DNA of 64,000 nucleotides from Pseudalkalibacillus hwajinpoensis. Lineage in GTDB: Bacteria > Bacillota > Bacilli > Bacillales > Guptibacillaceae. The translations under genes and the position numbers were made by a program. Position 1 is the first letter of the stretch, and every line of letters starts with the position of its first letter. The notes under the pieces were generated by a model that did no database searches, was not told the DNA's origin, and worked only from the letters and a program-made list of their open reading frames with translations. The stretch lies in NCBI RefSeq assembly GCF_039851965.1, contig NZ_CP156674.1, forward strand, positions 2,914,001 through 2,978,000. The letters run 5' to 3'. Positions 40,555-50,245 of the stretch are shown one piece after another.

Positions 40555-42477
40555 ATGAATACACAAACGATAAAGGCATTAGAATTTGATAAAATAAGAG
40601 AGGCGATAGCACATTACGCGCTATCAGAAGAAGCAAAACGAGATATTCAGACCCTTACCCCGTCTGTTGATTTAATGGTAGTGGAAAATCGATTAAATGA
40701 AACTTCAGAAGCAAAGGCAATTGTAAAGAAAATCTCAAGTGTACCGCTTCATGGTCTTCACGGCATTCTTCAAGTGATGAAGCAATTAAATAAAGGTGTT
40801 GCTTTACGGCCGGATCAACTTGTAACAGTTCTAGAGTTAATTGAAAGTGGTCGGAAAATGAAACAGTTTATGGTTGGAAAAGAGTGGCTTGCTCCAACCG
40901 TTTCAAGCTATGTGCTGTCTCTTTATGATCTGAATGAACTAGAAGAGGATCTGAAAAGTGCCATTCGAAATGGTGAAATTGACGACGGGGCAAGCAAAGA
41001 ACTCGGGAGAATAAGAAAGAAAATAGCCATTTATGAAGATCGAGTGAAAGAGAAATTAAATCAACTATTACGATCACCTTCAAAAAGAAAGGCGTTACAG
41101 GATGCGATCATAAGTGATCGAAATGGTCATTATGTCGTTGCCGTTAAAAAGGAATACCGTAAGCAGATAAAAGGAATAGTGCATGACCAATCATCAAGTG
41201 GATCAACAGTTTATATCGAGCCGGAGGAAGTACGAAAAGTCCAGGTTGAGCTCAATGAATTAAAAGCAGATGAGTACCTTGAAGAGCAGCGAATTTTAAG
41301 TAAATTGACTGGAGAGATAGAGCGTTATGAACAAGAACTTTCGATTAACATTGAAACCATGACGCACTATGATTTTATATTTGCCAAAGCAAAATATAGT
41401 GCAGCGATTGAGGGAAATAAAGTTCAATTATCCACTCAGCCAATGATTTCAGTCGTGAATGGTCGACATCCATTGCTTTCAGAAAATGCCGTACCGCTTT
41501 CAGTTGAGCTTGGAACCACCTATAAAGGCCTTGTGATTACTGGACCGAATACCGGTGGGAAAACCGTCGCTATTAAAACGGTTGGTCTTCTTGCGATGAT
41601 GGTACAGTGTGGATTGCACATCCCAGCAGATGAAACCTCAGTCTTTGGTTTGTTCAGTTCGATTCTTGTTGATATTGGGGATGGACAGAGCATTGAGCAG
41701 TCGCTCAGTACATTCTCATCTCGTATCTCCAATATTATATCGATCTTAAAAGAAACGGGATCTGATTCACTTGTTATTCTAGATGAACTTGGTTCCGGCA
41801 CGGATCCTGGTGAAGGGATGGGGATTGCTGTCTCGATTCTTGAACATTTGAATCGTCTTCGGGCAACCATTCTATCTACGACTCATTATAGTGAAATGAA
41901 GAATTTTGCTTCAGCTCATCCAGATTTTGAGAATGCGTCAATGGAGTTTGATCCAGATTCTTTAAGCCCTACTTTCAGACTTCGTATGGGAATTCCCGGT
42001 GAGAGTCAGGCCTTTGCTATAGCTCTAAGGCTTGGAATGCATCCTACTATTATTGAGCGAGCTCATGAAATTACGTACAAGGAGCATGAAACTTACAGAG
42101 GCCTAGAAGAGCGTGTGTGGGACTACGAACAACAGTTTCAGAGTAAAAAGGTTGTAAGACCACAGGTTAAGAAAAAGGTTGGAGGGGAGAAATTATTCGA
42201 AGACTATTCGATTGGAGATAGCATTCTGATTCCTTCAGTGGATCGAAAAGGGATCGTCTATAAACCTGTAGATGATTTTGGAAATGTCATAGTTATGATA
42301 GATGGAAAGAAAGAAACGATACATGTTAAACGTTTAAAGCTTTTATTACCTGCAATCGAACTGTATCCAGAAAACTATGATTTCGATATTTTGTTTGAAT
42401 CTGTTGAAAATAGAAAGAAGAAGAAACTTATGAACCGTAAGCATGTAGAAGGTTTGAAAATTGACTATGATGAGTAA
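40555..42477 (+). CDS. MutS2-like DNA-binding ATPase lacking the Smr domain
   Basis: A 640-residue MutS2-family protein. It has a core/clamp region (about 1-310) and an ABC-type ATPase domain. Walker A GPNTGGKT is at about residue 330, the signature-like EQSLSTFSSRI at about 380 and Walker B LVILDELGSGTDP at about 405, followed by STTHYSEMK. Canonical MutS2 is about 785 residues and ends in a Smr nuclease domain; here the protein stops after a short beta domain. It is therefore a short paralogue, perhaps acting on stalled ribosomes or recombination intermediates. GGAGG precedes the ATG. Confidence 0.87.
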   Translation: MNTQTIKALEFDKIREAIAHYALSEEAKRDIQTLTPSVDLMVVENRLNETSEAKAIVKKISSVPLHGLHGILQVMKQLNKGVALRPDQLVTVLELIESGRKMKQFMVGKEWLAPTVSSYVLSLYDLNELEEDLKSAIRNGEIDDGASKELGRIRKKIAIYEDRVKEKLNQLLRSPSKRKALQDAIISDRNGHYVVAVKKEYRKQIKGIVHDQSSSGSTVYIEPEEVRKVQVELNELKADEYLEEQRILSKLTGEIERYEQELSINIETMTHYDFIFAKAKYSAAIEGNKVQLSTQPMISVVNGRHPLLSENAVPLSVELGTTYKGLVITGPNTGGKTVAIKTVGLLAMMVQCGLHIPADETSVFGLFSSILVDIGDGQSIEQSLSTFSSRISNIISILKETGSDSLVILDELGSGTDPGEGMGIAVSILEHLNRLRATILSTTHYSEMKNFASAHPDFENASMEFDPDSLSPTFRLRMGIPGESQAFAIALRLGMHPTIIERAHEITYKEHETYRGLEERVWDYEQQFQSKKVVRPQVKKKVGGEKLFEDYSIGDSILIPSVDRKGIVYKPVDDFGNVIVMIDGKKETIHVKRLKLLLPAIELYPENYDFDILFESVENRKKKKLMNRKHVEGLKIDYDE

Positions 42478-42506
42478 AAAAAAGGAGATAACTCTCCTTT
42501 TTTTAT
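42478..42506 (+). terminator. Terminator of the MutS2-like gene
   Basis: AAAAGGAG-ATAAC-TCTCCTTTTTTT. Confidence 0.8.
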
Positions 42507-42609
42507 TGTATTTAACTCCCACCATTTTCTAATGATGCTAAGATGAGTATAAGTCTGTCATTTGATGATAGATAGAGTTAAGGAAAAATACATATTGGAA
42601 GTGACGATC

Positions 42610-43665
42610 ATGTTGCAGTCTTTACTTGCAAACTTTGCAATTCTTTTATTTATGCATCTTTGTATACAAAGCAATTACTACCTGGCATTTCGAAATCGTG
42701 TGCCCGCTACTTTTGTTGCGGTGATACACATACTAATTGTTACGGTAGGTATCATTATTCTTTATATGCTTCCTGTCACGATCAACAGTTATTCCTTTGA
42801 TTTAAGAACGATTCCGCTGGTCTTCCTGCTGATCTATCATGGCTTTAACTATGGTTTTCCTGTGATAATGATGGTTACTTTGGCGCGATTCATCTTTCCT
42901 GGAGAAGAAATAGTGGTTGAAATACTTTTTACAATCATTATCCCATCTATCGTTACCTTACTTTTCAGGCAGAAAATAATGGAGAAGCTCTCCTATCTTA
43001 ATCTATTCGTATATTTCACTGTCGTCTGGTTCATTTCTGATGTAATGCTTGTGCTAGTTGCTTCAGGAAATGAGCATATGGTTTCAGCCTTTGCTCTCCG
43101 TTTTCTATCGTTCCAGCTTTCGGCAATAATCATGTATTTTTTTATACACACAAGCACTAAGAATCTGGAGATGAGTGAACAGCTTCGTTTCTATGCAGAG
43201 CATGACTCTCTAACAGGTCTCCTTAATGTTCGAAGCTTTCTTAAACAGGTTGATGAGCGAGAAGGGTCAGTTACTAGAATAGTCGCCATGCTTGATCTAG
43301 ATTATTTTAAAGTGATCAACGATACGTACGGTCATTTAAATGGCGACCGCGTGCTTGCTGAGTTTGCGCATTTTCTATTAAAACAGGACAAATCATGGGT
43401 TATAGGTCGTTATGGGGGAGAAGAGTTCATCGTTTTGATTGATATCGATAAAAAATCTGAAGCGATCGATAAAATGAAAGACCTTCAATCCGCCCTAAGT
43501 CGCCACACATTTACAACGGAAGCTGGTGATGTGATTAAAGACGTATCGATTTCGATCGGCCTTGCTGAACTAACCCCAGGTGAATCAATTATGGAAGCGA
43601 TTGAGAGAGCAGATCAACAGTTATACAAAGCAAAGGATAATGGAAGAAATCAGGTATGGGTTTAA
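42610..43665 (+). CDS. Membrane-bound GGDEF diguanylate cyclase
   Basis: A 351-residue protein. Six or so membrane helices (about residues 1-185) resemble the 5TMR-LYT sensor type. A GGDEF domain (about 195-350) has HDSLTGLLNVRSF, the metal-binding DLDYFKVINDTYGHLNGD and the active-site RYGGEEF. It should make cyclic di-GMP. An RxxD inhibitory site is not evident. ATG 42610 follows GGAAGTGA; the upstream starts at 42562-42565 lack a ribosome site. Confidence 0.88.
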   Translation: MLQSLLANFAILLFMHLCIQSNYYLAFRNRVPATFVAVIHILIVTVGIIILYMLPVTINSYSFDLRTIPLVFLLIYHGFNYGFPVIMMVTLARFIFPGEEIVVEILFTIIIPSIVTLLFRQKIMEKLSYLNLFVYFTVVWFISDVMLVLVASGNEHMVSAFALRFLSFQLSAIIMYFFIHTSTKNLEMSEQLRFYAEHDSLTGLLNVRSFLKQVDEREGSVTRIVAMLDLDYFKVINDTYGHLNGDRVLAEFAHFLLKQDKSWVIGRYGGEEFIVLIDIDKKSEAIDKMKDLQSALSRHTFTTEAGDVIKDVSISIGLAELTPGESIMEAIERADQQLYKAKDNGRNQVWV

Positions 43666-43691
43666 CAAACTTGAACATTCATGGGTTTAAC

Positions 43692-43710
43692 TATTCCATT
43701 TTGCGGAATA
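43692..43710 (+). promoter_or_regulatory. Inverted repeat upstream of the SDR gene
   Basis: TATTCC-ATTTTGC-GGAATA, a perfect 6-bp palindrome 38 bp before the YhfK-like gene. Possible operator. Confidence 0.35.
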
Positions 43711-43747
43711 TAACACGTGTTAAGGTTTTTAAAGGAGGAAGATAGAG

Positions 43748-44386
43748 ATGAAAGTACTAGTTATCGGAGCAAACGGACAAGTTGGAACACATGTGATAAA
43801 ATCTCTGGCTGAACGTGGCCATGAACCAGTTGGAATGATAAGAGATACGGATCAGGTGAAAACGATAGAAGATGCTGGCGGCAAAACAGTGCTTGGTGAT
43901 CTTGAAAAAGATTTTTCTCAAGCCTTATATGGTTGTGAAGCTGTTATTTTTGCGGCTGGTTCGGGTCCTCACACCGGAGCCGATAAAACGATTATGATTG
44001 ATCAGGAAGGTGCAATTAAAGCAATAGATGAAGCGAAGCAACAGGGTATTAAACGCTTTGTTATGTTAAGCACGGTCGGATCTGACAATCCTGAGCTGGG
44101 ACCTGACAACATGAAGCCGTACTTATATGCTAAAAAACGTGCGGATGAGCATTTAAAAGCAACTAATTTAAACTATACAATCCTTCGTCCAGGACGTCTT
44201 TCAAATGATCCAGGAACAGGACAGATTAGAGCAGCAACCTCACTGGATGATAAATCCGGTCAAATTCCACGTGAAGATGTTGCAGCTGTTCTGACTGAAA
44301 TCCTTGAAAATGAAAACACATTTCATCGCACATTTGAAATTCTGAACGGTGATCACAAAATTAGTGACGCACTAGGACAACTATAA
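43748..44386 (+). CDS. NAD(P)-binding atypical SDR protein (YhfK-like)
   Basis: A 212-residue atypical short-chain dehydrogenase/NmrA-like Rossmann protein. It has the dinucleotide motif VIGANGQVGTHV at the N-terminus, FVMLSTVGSD, the YxxxK-type PYLYAKKRADEHL and NYTILRPGRLSND. It resembles B. subtilis YhfK. The substrate is unknown. AAAGGAGGAAG precedes the ATG. Monocistronic. Confidence 0.88.
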   Translation: MKVLVIGANGQVGTHVIKSLAERGHEPVGMIRDTDQVKTIEDAGGKTVLGDLEKDFSQALYGCEAVIFAAGSGPHTGADKTIMIDQEGAIKAIDEAKQQGIKRFVMLSTVGSDNPELGPDNMKPYLYAKKRADEHLKATNLNYTILRPGRLSNDPGTGQIRAATSLDDKSGQIPREDVAAVLTEILENENTFHRTFEILNGDHKISDALGQL

Positions 44387-44407
44387 AAAGTAAAACAGAT
44401 CTTAAGA

Positions 44408-44443
44408 GGGGCTCAATTAAACCTATTGAGCCTTTCTTTTTTA
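44408..44443 (+). terminator. Terminator of the SDR gene
   Basis: GGCTCAAT-TAAACCT-ATTGAGCC followed by TTTCTTTTTT. Confidence 0.85.
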
Positions 44444-44563
44444 TGGTGAAAGTTACTAATTGTATTTGGAGCAGATTTATAGTAAAACGGAATAGTGACT
44501 AATTCATCATTTTGTTAAATTTAAATTGCGAAGAATGGATTCACATGATAGTGTGGTAGAGCG

Positions 44564-44578
44564 ATGAAAGCGTTAACA
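44564..44578 (+). promoter_or_regulatory. CcpA cre site upstream of AGCS copy 2
   Basis: ATGAAAGCGTTAACA fits every fixed position of the cre consensus WTGNAANCGNWNNCW. It lies 20 bp before the start codon, so CcpA would act as a roadblock. Confidence 0.65.
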
Positions 44579-44598
44579 CATAAAGGAGTAGAGAGAGA

Positions 44599-46008
44599 AT
44601 GAACATCTTAGAATGGCTTGAGAAAATTAATGGAATTCTATGGGGGGCGCCGAGCCTTATTCTTTTGTTTGGAACCGGTGTATTCCTTACCCTGATACTG
44701 AAAGGACTGCAGTTTCGAAAGCTGGGTTATGCGTTCAAGCTTGCTTTCTCAAAAGAAAAGGAAGAAGACAGTAGTGCTGAAGGAGATGTAAGTAACTACA
44801 AAGCGTTAATGACGGCACTTGCGGCTACCATTGGGAATGGTAATATTGCGGGTGTTGCTACTGCTATTACAATCGGTGGTCCAGGAGCAATCTTCTGGAT
44901 GTGGATTGTTGGACTTGTAGGAATGGCAACAAAATATGGAGAAGCGCTTTTAGCTATGAAATACCGTGTTAAAAACGATAATGGCGAATTCGCAGGTGGG
45001 CCAATGTATTACGTGGAGAGAGGGCTTGGTCCTAAATGGAAATGGCTAGCAATTTCTTTTGCCCTGTTTGGAGCGATCGCTTCGCTTGGAATTGGTAACA
45101 GTGTTCAATCCAATACGATCGCAAGTGTGGTGGATGAAAGCTTTCAAATTGATGGATGGGTAACTGGAGCTATTCTAGCAGCGCTTACCTCGCTCATTAT
45201 CTTTGGTGGTGTAAAGCGTATTAGCTCTGTCGCTAGTTTTTTTGTTCCGATCATGGCAGTGTTATATATCATTGGAGCAATTATCATCATTGTGATCAAC
45301 ATCGATGCTGTTATTCCCTCGTTAAAATTAATTTTTACATATGCCTTTACTCCACTATCAGCAGTTGGAGGGTTTTCAGGAGTTATTGTGATGGAAGCCG
45401 TAAAATCAGGTGTGTCGAAAGGGATTTTCTCAAACGAAGCTGGTCTCGGTACAGCTGCGCTTATTGCTGGTAATGCAAAAGCAGAACATCCTGTGAGACA
45501 GGCGCTTGTCGCCATGACTGGTACGTTTATTGTAACGATTATTGTCTGTACGATGACAGGGCTGGTTCTTCTGATGACAGGGTTTTGGGACCCGACAGGA
45601 GGAGAGCTCTCAGGAGTTGCTCACGATGCCAGTCTTGAAGCAGGTGCACTAACGACAGCGGCGTTTGGCTCGAGTCTTGGAATCATTGGAGAATATATCG
45701 TTACGTTCTCTGTGATCTTCTTCGGATTTTCGACCATTATTGGCTGGTATGTGTATGGCTATAAGTGTTTCGAATATCTTGTCGGAACAAAAGTAACGGT
45801 GTATTATGGAGCAATTTATGTTCTAGCATGTTTTGTAGGAACAATAGCAAATCTGACAACCGTCTGGGCTTTTGCAGATATGGCTAATGCCCTTATGATG
45901 ATTCCAAACTTAATCGCCCTCTTGCTACTTCATAAGGTGATTAAAAGTGAAACGGACGATTACTTTGATCGTTACCTGGCCGAAGCTGAAATGAAACGTG
46001 CAAGCTAG
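44599..46008 (+). CDS. AGCS-family sodium:alanine/glycine symporter, copy 2
   Basis: A 469-residue AGCS symporter with the same signatures as the copy at 38526 (ALAATIGNGNIAGVATAI, GGPMYYVERGLG, GIFSNEAGLGTAALIAGNAK). The two are clearly diverged, so this is an old paralogy or they have different substrates. AAAGGAG is upstream and the cre site suggests catabolite repression. Monocistronic. Confidence 0.9.
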   Translation: MNILEWLEKINGILWGAPSLILLFGTGVFLTLILKGLQFRKLGYAFKLAFSKEKEEDSSAEGDVSNYKALMTALAATIGNGNIAGVATAITIGGPGAIFWMWIVGLVGMATKYGEALLAMKYRVKNDNGEFAGGPMYYVERGLGPKWKWLAISFALFGAIASLGIGNSVQSNTIASVVDESFQIDGWVTGAILAALTSLIIFGGVKRISSVASFFVPIMAVLYIIGAIIIIVINIDAVIPSLKLIFTYAFTPLSAVGGFSGVIVMEAVKSGVSKGIFSNEAGLGTAALIAGNAKAEHPVRQALVAMTGTFIVTIIVCTMTGLVLLMTGFWDPTGGELSGVAHDASLEAGALTTAAFGSSLGIIGEYIVTFSVIFFGFSTIIGWYVYGYKCFEYLVGTKVTVYYGAIYVLACFVGTIANLTTVWAFADMANALMMIPNLIALLLLHKVIKSETDDYFDRYLAEAEMKRAS

Positions 46009-46011
46009 AAA

Positions 46012-46051
46012 GGAAAAAGCACAGCTGGAATTGACCCAGCTGTGCTTTTTC
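46012..46051. terminator. Bidirectional terminator
   Basis: AAAAAGCACAGCTGG...CCAGCTGTGCTTTTTC between the converging AGCS and sortase genes. Confidence 0.9.
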
Positions 46052-47039
46052 TATTTTTCAGAGATGTATTTCTTTGATGCGGCAGATTCGTTTCCAAAAA
46101 TGTCTACTGCTGTAACGTGGTAAGAAGATGTGGAGGCAGCCTCATCAGAGTAACTTTTACGCTCGATGCTTGAGATGCTTTCAACTTGTTTGAATGAGCC
46201 GTTCTCATCTGCTTTATAAATGCGGTAACCGACGACATTCTCATCGCGGACAGCATGCCATGATAAGAAATTACCACTTACACTAAGGTTCGTTGGAGCA
46301 TCTGGAATTTCGTTCGGATCGACAGTCAGTTCTTTGTCTTTCTCGCTTGCATCTTCTTTTAACTCAGTAAATATAACAAGTCTTTCTTCATGTGTACCTT
46401 TGGACCGGTTGAATGTGCCGGCACACGTAATCAGATTTAAGTTCTTTGTGTCAGTTGGTCCGAAAATTTTCTCGATTGGGGAGTTTGTATAAGGATAGCT
46501 TTCATTCCTTTCACCACGAACGTGAGTGTTTTGCCATCTTTATCAGTCAGAATGATTTCATTACCTTCTGAAAGTTGATCAAGATAGAAGAAAATAGCCG
46601 GTCCCGTTTTACTGTCAACGTGTCCTGCTAGAACAGCATTTCCGGTAGTACCGGGTTTATAGCCAGGCTCAAACCAACCAACATCGTCAATATTTGATGG
46701 AACCCCCATCTGTCCGTTCTCTAACACACCTACATTTTCAATATTTGCTGAAACATCAATGGCTGGTATATCGATTTTAACAGGAACAATTCCTTCCTCA
46801 GTATCCTTCTCGGCATCCTTAGCTGCTTTAATTTTATCTTTCTGCGCATCTATTTCATCAGAAAGGGTGTCAGGCTTTTTCACTTCCTCAAGTTCTTTTT
46901 CAGGTTCTAACTCTAACTGTGTCTGTGATTCAACAGGCTCGTCTGCTGGTACAGCAGGATCTGCAGCGAAATTGTTATTATAACCCGCTAGCACAAGCCA
47001 GATAATGACCCCAACGATGAGTAGCATAACTTTCCTCAA
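46051..47039 (-). pseudogene. Sortase with C-terminal Fn3 domain, one frameshift
   Basis: The first 185 codons encode a membrane anchor, an acidic linker and a sortase domain: VPVKIDIPAIDVSANIENVG and GNAVLAGHVDS with the catalytic His. Near 46500, after VVKGMK, one base appears missing from an A run. The true frame continues SYPYTNSPIEKIFGP, then NLITCAGTFNRSKG with catalytic Cys, then EERLVIFTEL with the Arg. It ends in a fibronectin-III-like domain (APTNLSVSGNFLSWHAV, YHVTAVDIFGNES) and TAG at 46051. About 329 residues if repaired. One homopolymer indel could be a sequencing error or phase variation. TTG start with GAGGTG. Confidence 0.85.
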
Positions 47040-47371
47040 CTTTCTTCACCTCTTTTTTCGTTTCAGATGCATGCTCTAATCCTCTTCTCATACTAATCTT
47101 ACATAGCTAACGTAACTCATGTCCATATGGATCATAATTTTCAGGAATTATCCTTTATCATTTTTTTCGATATAAGTTAGTCGTACTCTACTGTAAATTT
47201 CATGTGAATAGTTTCAAGCAGCTGGTTCAGTCCATTGTTCGATGGCACAACTCTTATTGCGATTCGCAATGGAAAAATATTTGCGATGGAGAACGTTGAA
47301 ACTATTCGCGAGCGAAATCGTATAAGAGTAGTAGAATGGATAAAGTGTATTTATAGTAAGGAGGAAGAGGT
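47040..47371. other. Intergenic region between sortase and ABC exporter genes
   Basis: A 332-bp divergent gap. One plus-strand frame near 47243-47330 reads PLFDGTTLIAIRNGKIFAME and has no start signal; I could not assign it. Otherwise only promoter-like A/T-rich DNA. Confidence 0.4.
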
Positions 47372-48304
47372 GTGCAAATGGCAACAGAACCAATAGTGCA
47401 GATTCGTGATTTAACGAAAGTAATCGGAAAGAAAACGATTATCGACCGCTTATCTTTTGATGTGTACCCAGGTGAAGTATTCGGATTCTTAGGACCTAAT
47501 GGTGCGGGGAAAACAACTACGATTCGGATGATGGTTGGCTTAATGAAAATGACAGAAGGTGAAGTGCTGATTGATGGAACGAGCATCAAAACAGACTTTG
47601 AGGACGCGATCGTTAAAGTTGGTGCGATTGTTGAAAATCCAGAAATGTATAAATTCCTTTCAGGTTATCAAAACCTGCTTCATTATTCACGTATGATGAA
47701 AGGAATTTCGAAAGATCGAATCGATGAAGTGATTAAACTGGTTGGTCTTGAAGATCGAATCAATGACAAAGTGAAAGGCTATTCTCTTGGTATGAGACAA
47801 AGGCTTGGGCTTGCTCAGGCGCTTCTCCATCGACCGAAACTACTAATTCTAGATGAGCCAACAAATGGTCTTGATCCAGCAGGAATTCGAGAAATCAGAC
47901 AGTATTTAAGAACACTTGCGAGAGAAGAGAATGTAGCTGTGGTTGTCTCAAGCCATTTGCTGTCTGAAATAGAATTAATGTGTGATCGTGTTGGTATTAT
48001 TCAGAGCGGGAAAATGGTGGATGTGCAAAAGGTGAATGATTTCATACAGAAGGATAAAGCCATCATGGTTTCATTTGAAGTTGACCCAGTCGGACATGCT
48101 GTCAAAGCGATTAAAGCGGCATTTCCGGAAAATGAGATTCAGCAAGAGAACGGTAAGTTAACAATGAAAATAGAGCATGAGTTTATTCCAGACGTTACAA
48201 CTAAGCTCGTTGAAAAAGGAATTCGAATTTATGGCATTCAAACATCGGTTAAAACTCTAGAAGACGTATTCCTGGAAGTAACAGGAGGTGAGCAGGTTGT
48301 CTAA
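47372..48304 (+). CDS. ABC transporter ATP-binding protein (BcrA/YhcH-like)
   Basis: A 310-residue drug-resistance-type ABC ATPase. Walker A GPNGAGKTTT is at about residue 45, the signature YSLGMRQRLGLAQALL at about 138 and Walker B LLILDEPTNGLDP at about 160, with an accessory C-terminal domain. It resembles B. subtilis YhcH. GTG 47372 has AAGGAGG 7 nt upstream; ATG 47378 is possible. The stop overlaps the permease start region, so the two form a coupled exporter. Confidence 0.88.
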   Translation: MQMATEPIVQIRDLTKVIGKKTIIDRLSFDVYPGEVFGFLGPNGAGKTTTIRMMVGLMKMTEGEVLIDGTSIKTDFEDAIVKVGAIVENPEMYKFLSGYQNLLHYSRMMKGISKDRIDEVIKLVGLEDRINDKVKGYSLGMRQRLGLAQALLHRPKLLILDEPTNGLDPAGIREIRQYLRTLAREENVAVVVSSHLLSEIELMCDRVGIIQSGKMVDVQKVNDFIQKDKAIMVSFEVDPVGHAVKAIKAAFPENEIQQENGKLTMKIEHEFIPDVTTKLVEKGIRIYGIQTSVKTLEDVFLEVTGGEQVV

Positions 48305-49247
48305 TCTAATGAATCTTATCCAGAATGAAAACATGAAAATCTATCGCAGGGTTGGTACATGGGTCATGTTGAGCCTGGTAGTTATAGCGGTTCTTATAAC
48401 AGCTATTTTTACAAATATGAACGGAAGCGATAATTCAACAGAATGGCGCACACAGGCACAAAATTCCATTCAACAGTCAGAACAAACGTTGCAGGACTCT
48501 GAAGGGATGCCAAAAGCATTTAGAGATATTCAAGAACGTACAATTGCAATCAATGAATACAGGTTGGCACAGGACCTTCCACCTCTAGCAAGCGACTCAC
48601 TCTGGAGCTTTATGGATAACTCGACAGGTATTGTAAGCCTCATTGCCATTTTTACTATAATTATTGGGGCCGGGATCATAGCGAGTGAATTTTCCTGGGG
48701 AACGATTAAATTATTGCTTATTAGGCCCGCGACGCGCACAAAAATTCTTGCTTCAAAATTTATTGCTACGTTGATCTTTGCTCTCTTTTCCCTTGTCATT
48801 CTTTATGTTTCATCATTTGTGATCGGTGGTCTCTTACTAGGGTTTGATTCGATTGATCAGCCATACCTTACGTATTCTGGTGGAGAAGTATCTGAAACAA
48901 GCATGGCCGTTCATTATATTGTGGAATATGCACTTGCCAGTGTGAATCTTTTAATGATGGTAACGTTCGCTTTCATGCTGTCTAGCATTTTCAGAAGCTC
49001 TTCCCTTGCAATTGGTCTTTCCATTTTCTTAATGTTTACAGGAAGTCAGTTAACGTTTGTATTGAGTCAATATGATTGGGTAAAATATATTCTCTTTGCA
49101 AATACTGATTTAAGTGTTTACTTTGATGGCTCCCCAATCGTCGAAAGTATGACGCTTGGCTTCTCACTTGTTACACTGACTATTTATTTTGTCATATTTA
49201 TATTGTTATCCTGGCTACTGTTTACGAAGCGAGATGTAGCTGCCTAA
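48297..49247 (+). CDS. ABC-2 type permease (YhcI-like)
   Basis: A 316-residue ABC-2 permease. A first helix (TWVMLSLVVIAVLITAIF) precedes an extracellular loop of about 80 residues, then five helices. It shares the bacitracin-exporter layout in SEFSWGTIKLLLIRPATRTK. TTG 48297 has AGGAGG 8 nt upstream and overlaps the ATPase stop codon by 8 nt. Confidence 0.87.
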   Translation: MSNLMNLIQNENMKIYRRVGTWVMLSLVVIAVLITAIFTNMNGSDNSTEWRTQAQNSIQQSEQTLQDSEGMPKAFRDIQERTIAINEYRLAQDLPPLASDSLWSFMDNSTGIVSLIAIFTIIIGAGIIASEFSWGTIKLLLIRPATRTKILASKFIATLIFALFSLVILYVSSFVIGGLLLGFDSIDQPYLTYSGGEVSETSMAVHYIVEYALASVNLLMMVTFAFMLSSIFRSSSLAIGLSIFLMFTGSQLTFVLSQYDWVKYILFANTDLSVYFDGSPIVESMTLGFSLVTLTIYFVIFILLSWLLFTKRDVAA

Positions 49248-49281
49248 CAAAAGCCGATCAGGAAATCTGATCGGCTTTTTT
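49248..49281 (+). terminator. Terminator of the ABC pair
   Basis: AAAGCCGATCAG-GAAAT-CTGATCGGCTTTTTT. Confidence 0.9.
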
Positions 49282-50140
49282 GGTTGTTTTCTATGGCGAA
49301 AGATGAAGAAGAGAACGACTGCATGTAATGGAAGAATGCCAGGAGACAGGCCAATAAGATATACAACGGCTATTGAGAAGAAGATGATTATGCCATTTGA
49401 AGTTCTCCTTAGCTTCAGTCAGTGTGTTTAATTCCTTGTTACTAATAGAGGGTACGGTAATTTTCTTCTGTGCAATAGAGATTATTACCGTTGAGAATTC
49501 ACTTTGGTTATCTAAATAGTTCATACGTCCTTTAAGCTGTTCAATTTCTTCTTGGACGTGTGAAAGATCATTAGATATAGCAAGGAGGTCATCTGTTTTC
49601 TCAGGCTTCTTTAAGAAAATCCTCAAGCCTTTTCCTCACCGTTTCCTTTGCTTTCAGTCTTGAAGTAAAGTCAATGTATTCTTCCGTTACGTCAGATCCT
49701 GTAATCGATTTTTGTGGCGTTCCTTTTCCGATCGCTTCCGCTTTATCTAGGAACGAATTAAACTTATTCTGAGGAATTCGAACAGTCATTGATGCAATTA
49801 CGGTTTCATCTTCCGTATAGGTGCTCGCCTCGACGATGTAGCCTTTAAATGAGTTAGTGAACTGGTTAAGTTTATCAATAGCCTGCGGGAGATCCTCTAC
49901 AGTTAATGACAAGTTTGCGTTAAAGATTACTTTGCGTTCTTGCGATAGAGACAAATCAGAACTTCCGTTAGAAGAGGATATTTCGTTTTCGTCTGGATTC
50001 TCCACATCATCCACTTTGTTGTCCGTTGTATCGGTAATAGACCCCGTGTCTGCCTCACTTTTCGAAGACAGGTCTTCATTTGAACTGCAACCTGATGTTA
50101 GAAGAATGCCACATATGAGAAAGATGAACCGTTTGCGCAT
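49270..50140 (-). pseudogene. DUF4349 lipoprotein, two frameshifts
   Basis: The N-terminal frame has signal peptide and lipobox LTSGC, then KVIFNANLSLTVEDLPQAID and TVRIPQNKFNSFLDKAEAIG, a DUF4349 domain. It stops at LKEA (49601). The next frame restores KTDDLLAISNDLSHVQEEIE and RMNYLDNQSEFSTVIISIAQ. Near 49400 a second shift is needed to reach the C-terminal membrane segment FFSIAVVYLIGLSPGILPLH. Full length would be about 280 residues. Two indels make true decay likely. Confidence 0.82.
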
Positions 50141-50245
50141 GTTTTAACCCCCTGGACCTTCTCTTATTAGACGGAATTAGTACGAAAGTGGTTACACAGA
50201 AATGGTATGATAAAAGGTAACTGATTCGAAAAGGGGTTGCACGTT

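Noticed and set aside
47243..47330. Open plus-strand frame with PLFDGTTLIAIRNGKIFAME
   Set aside because: No start signal and no family recognised; not reported as a gene or remnant.
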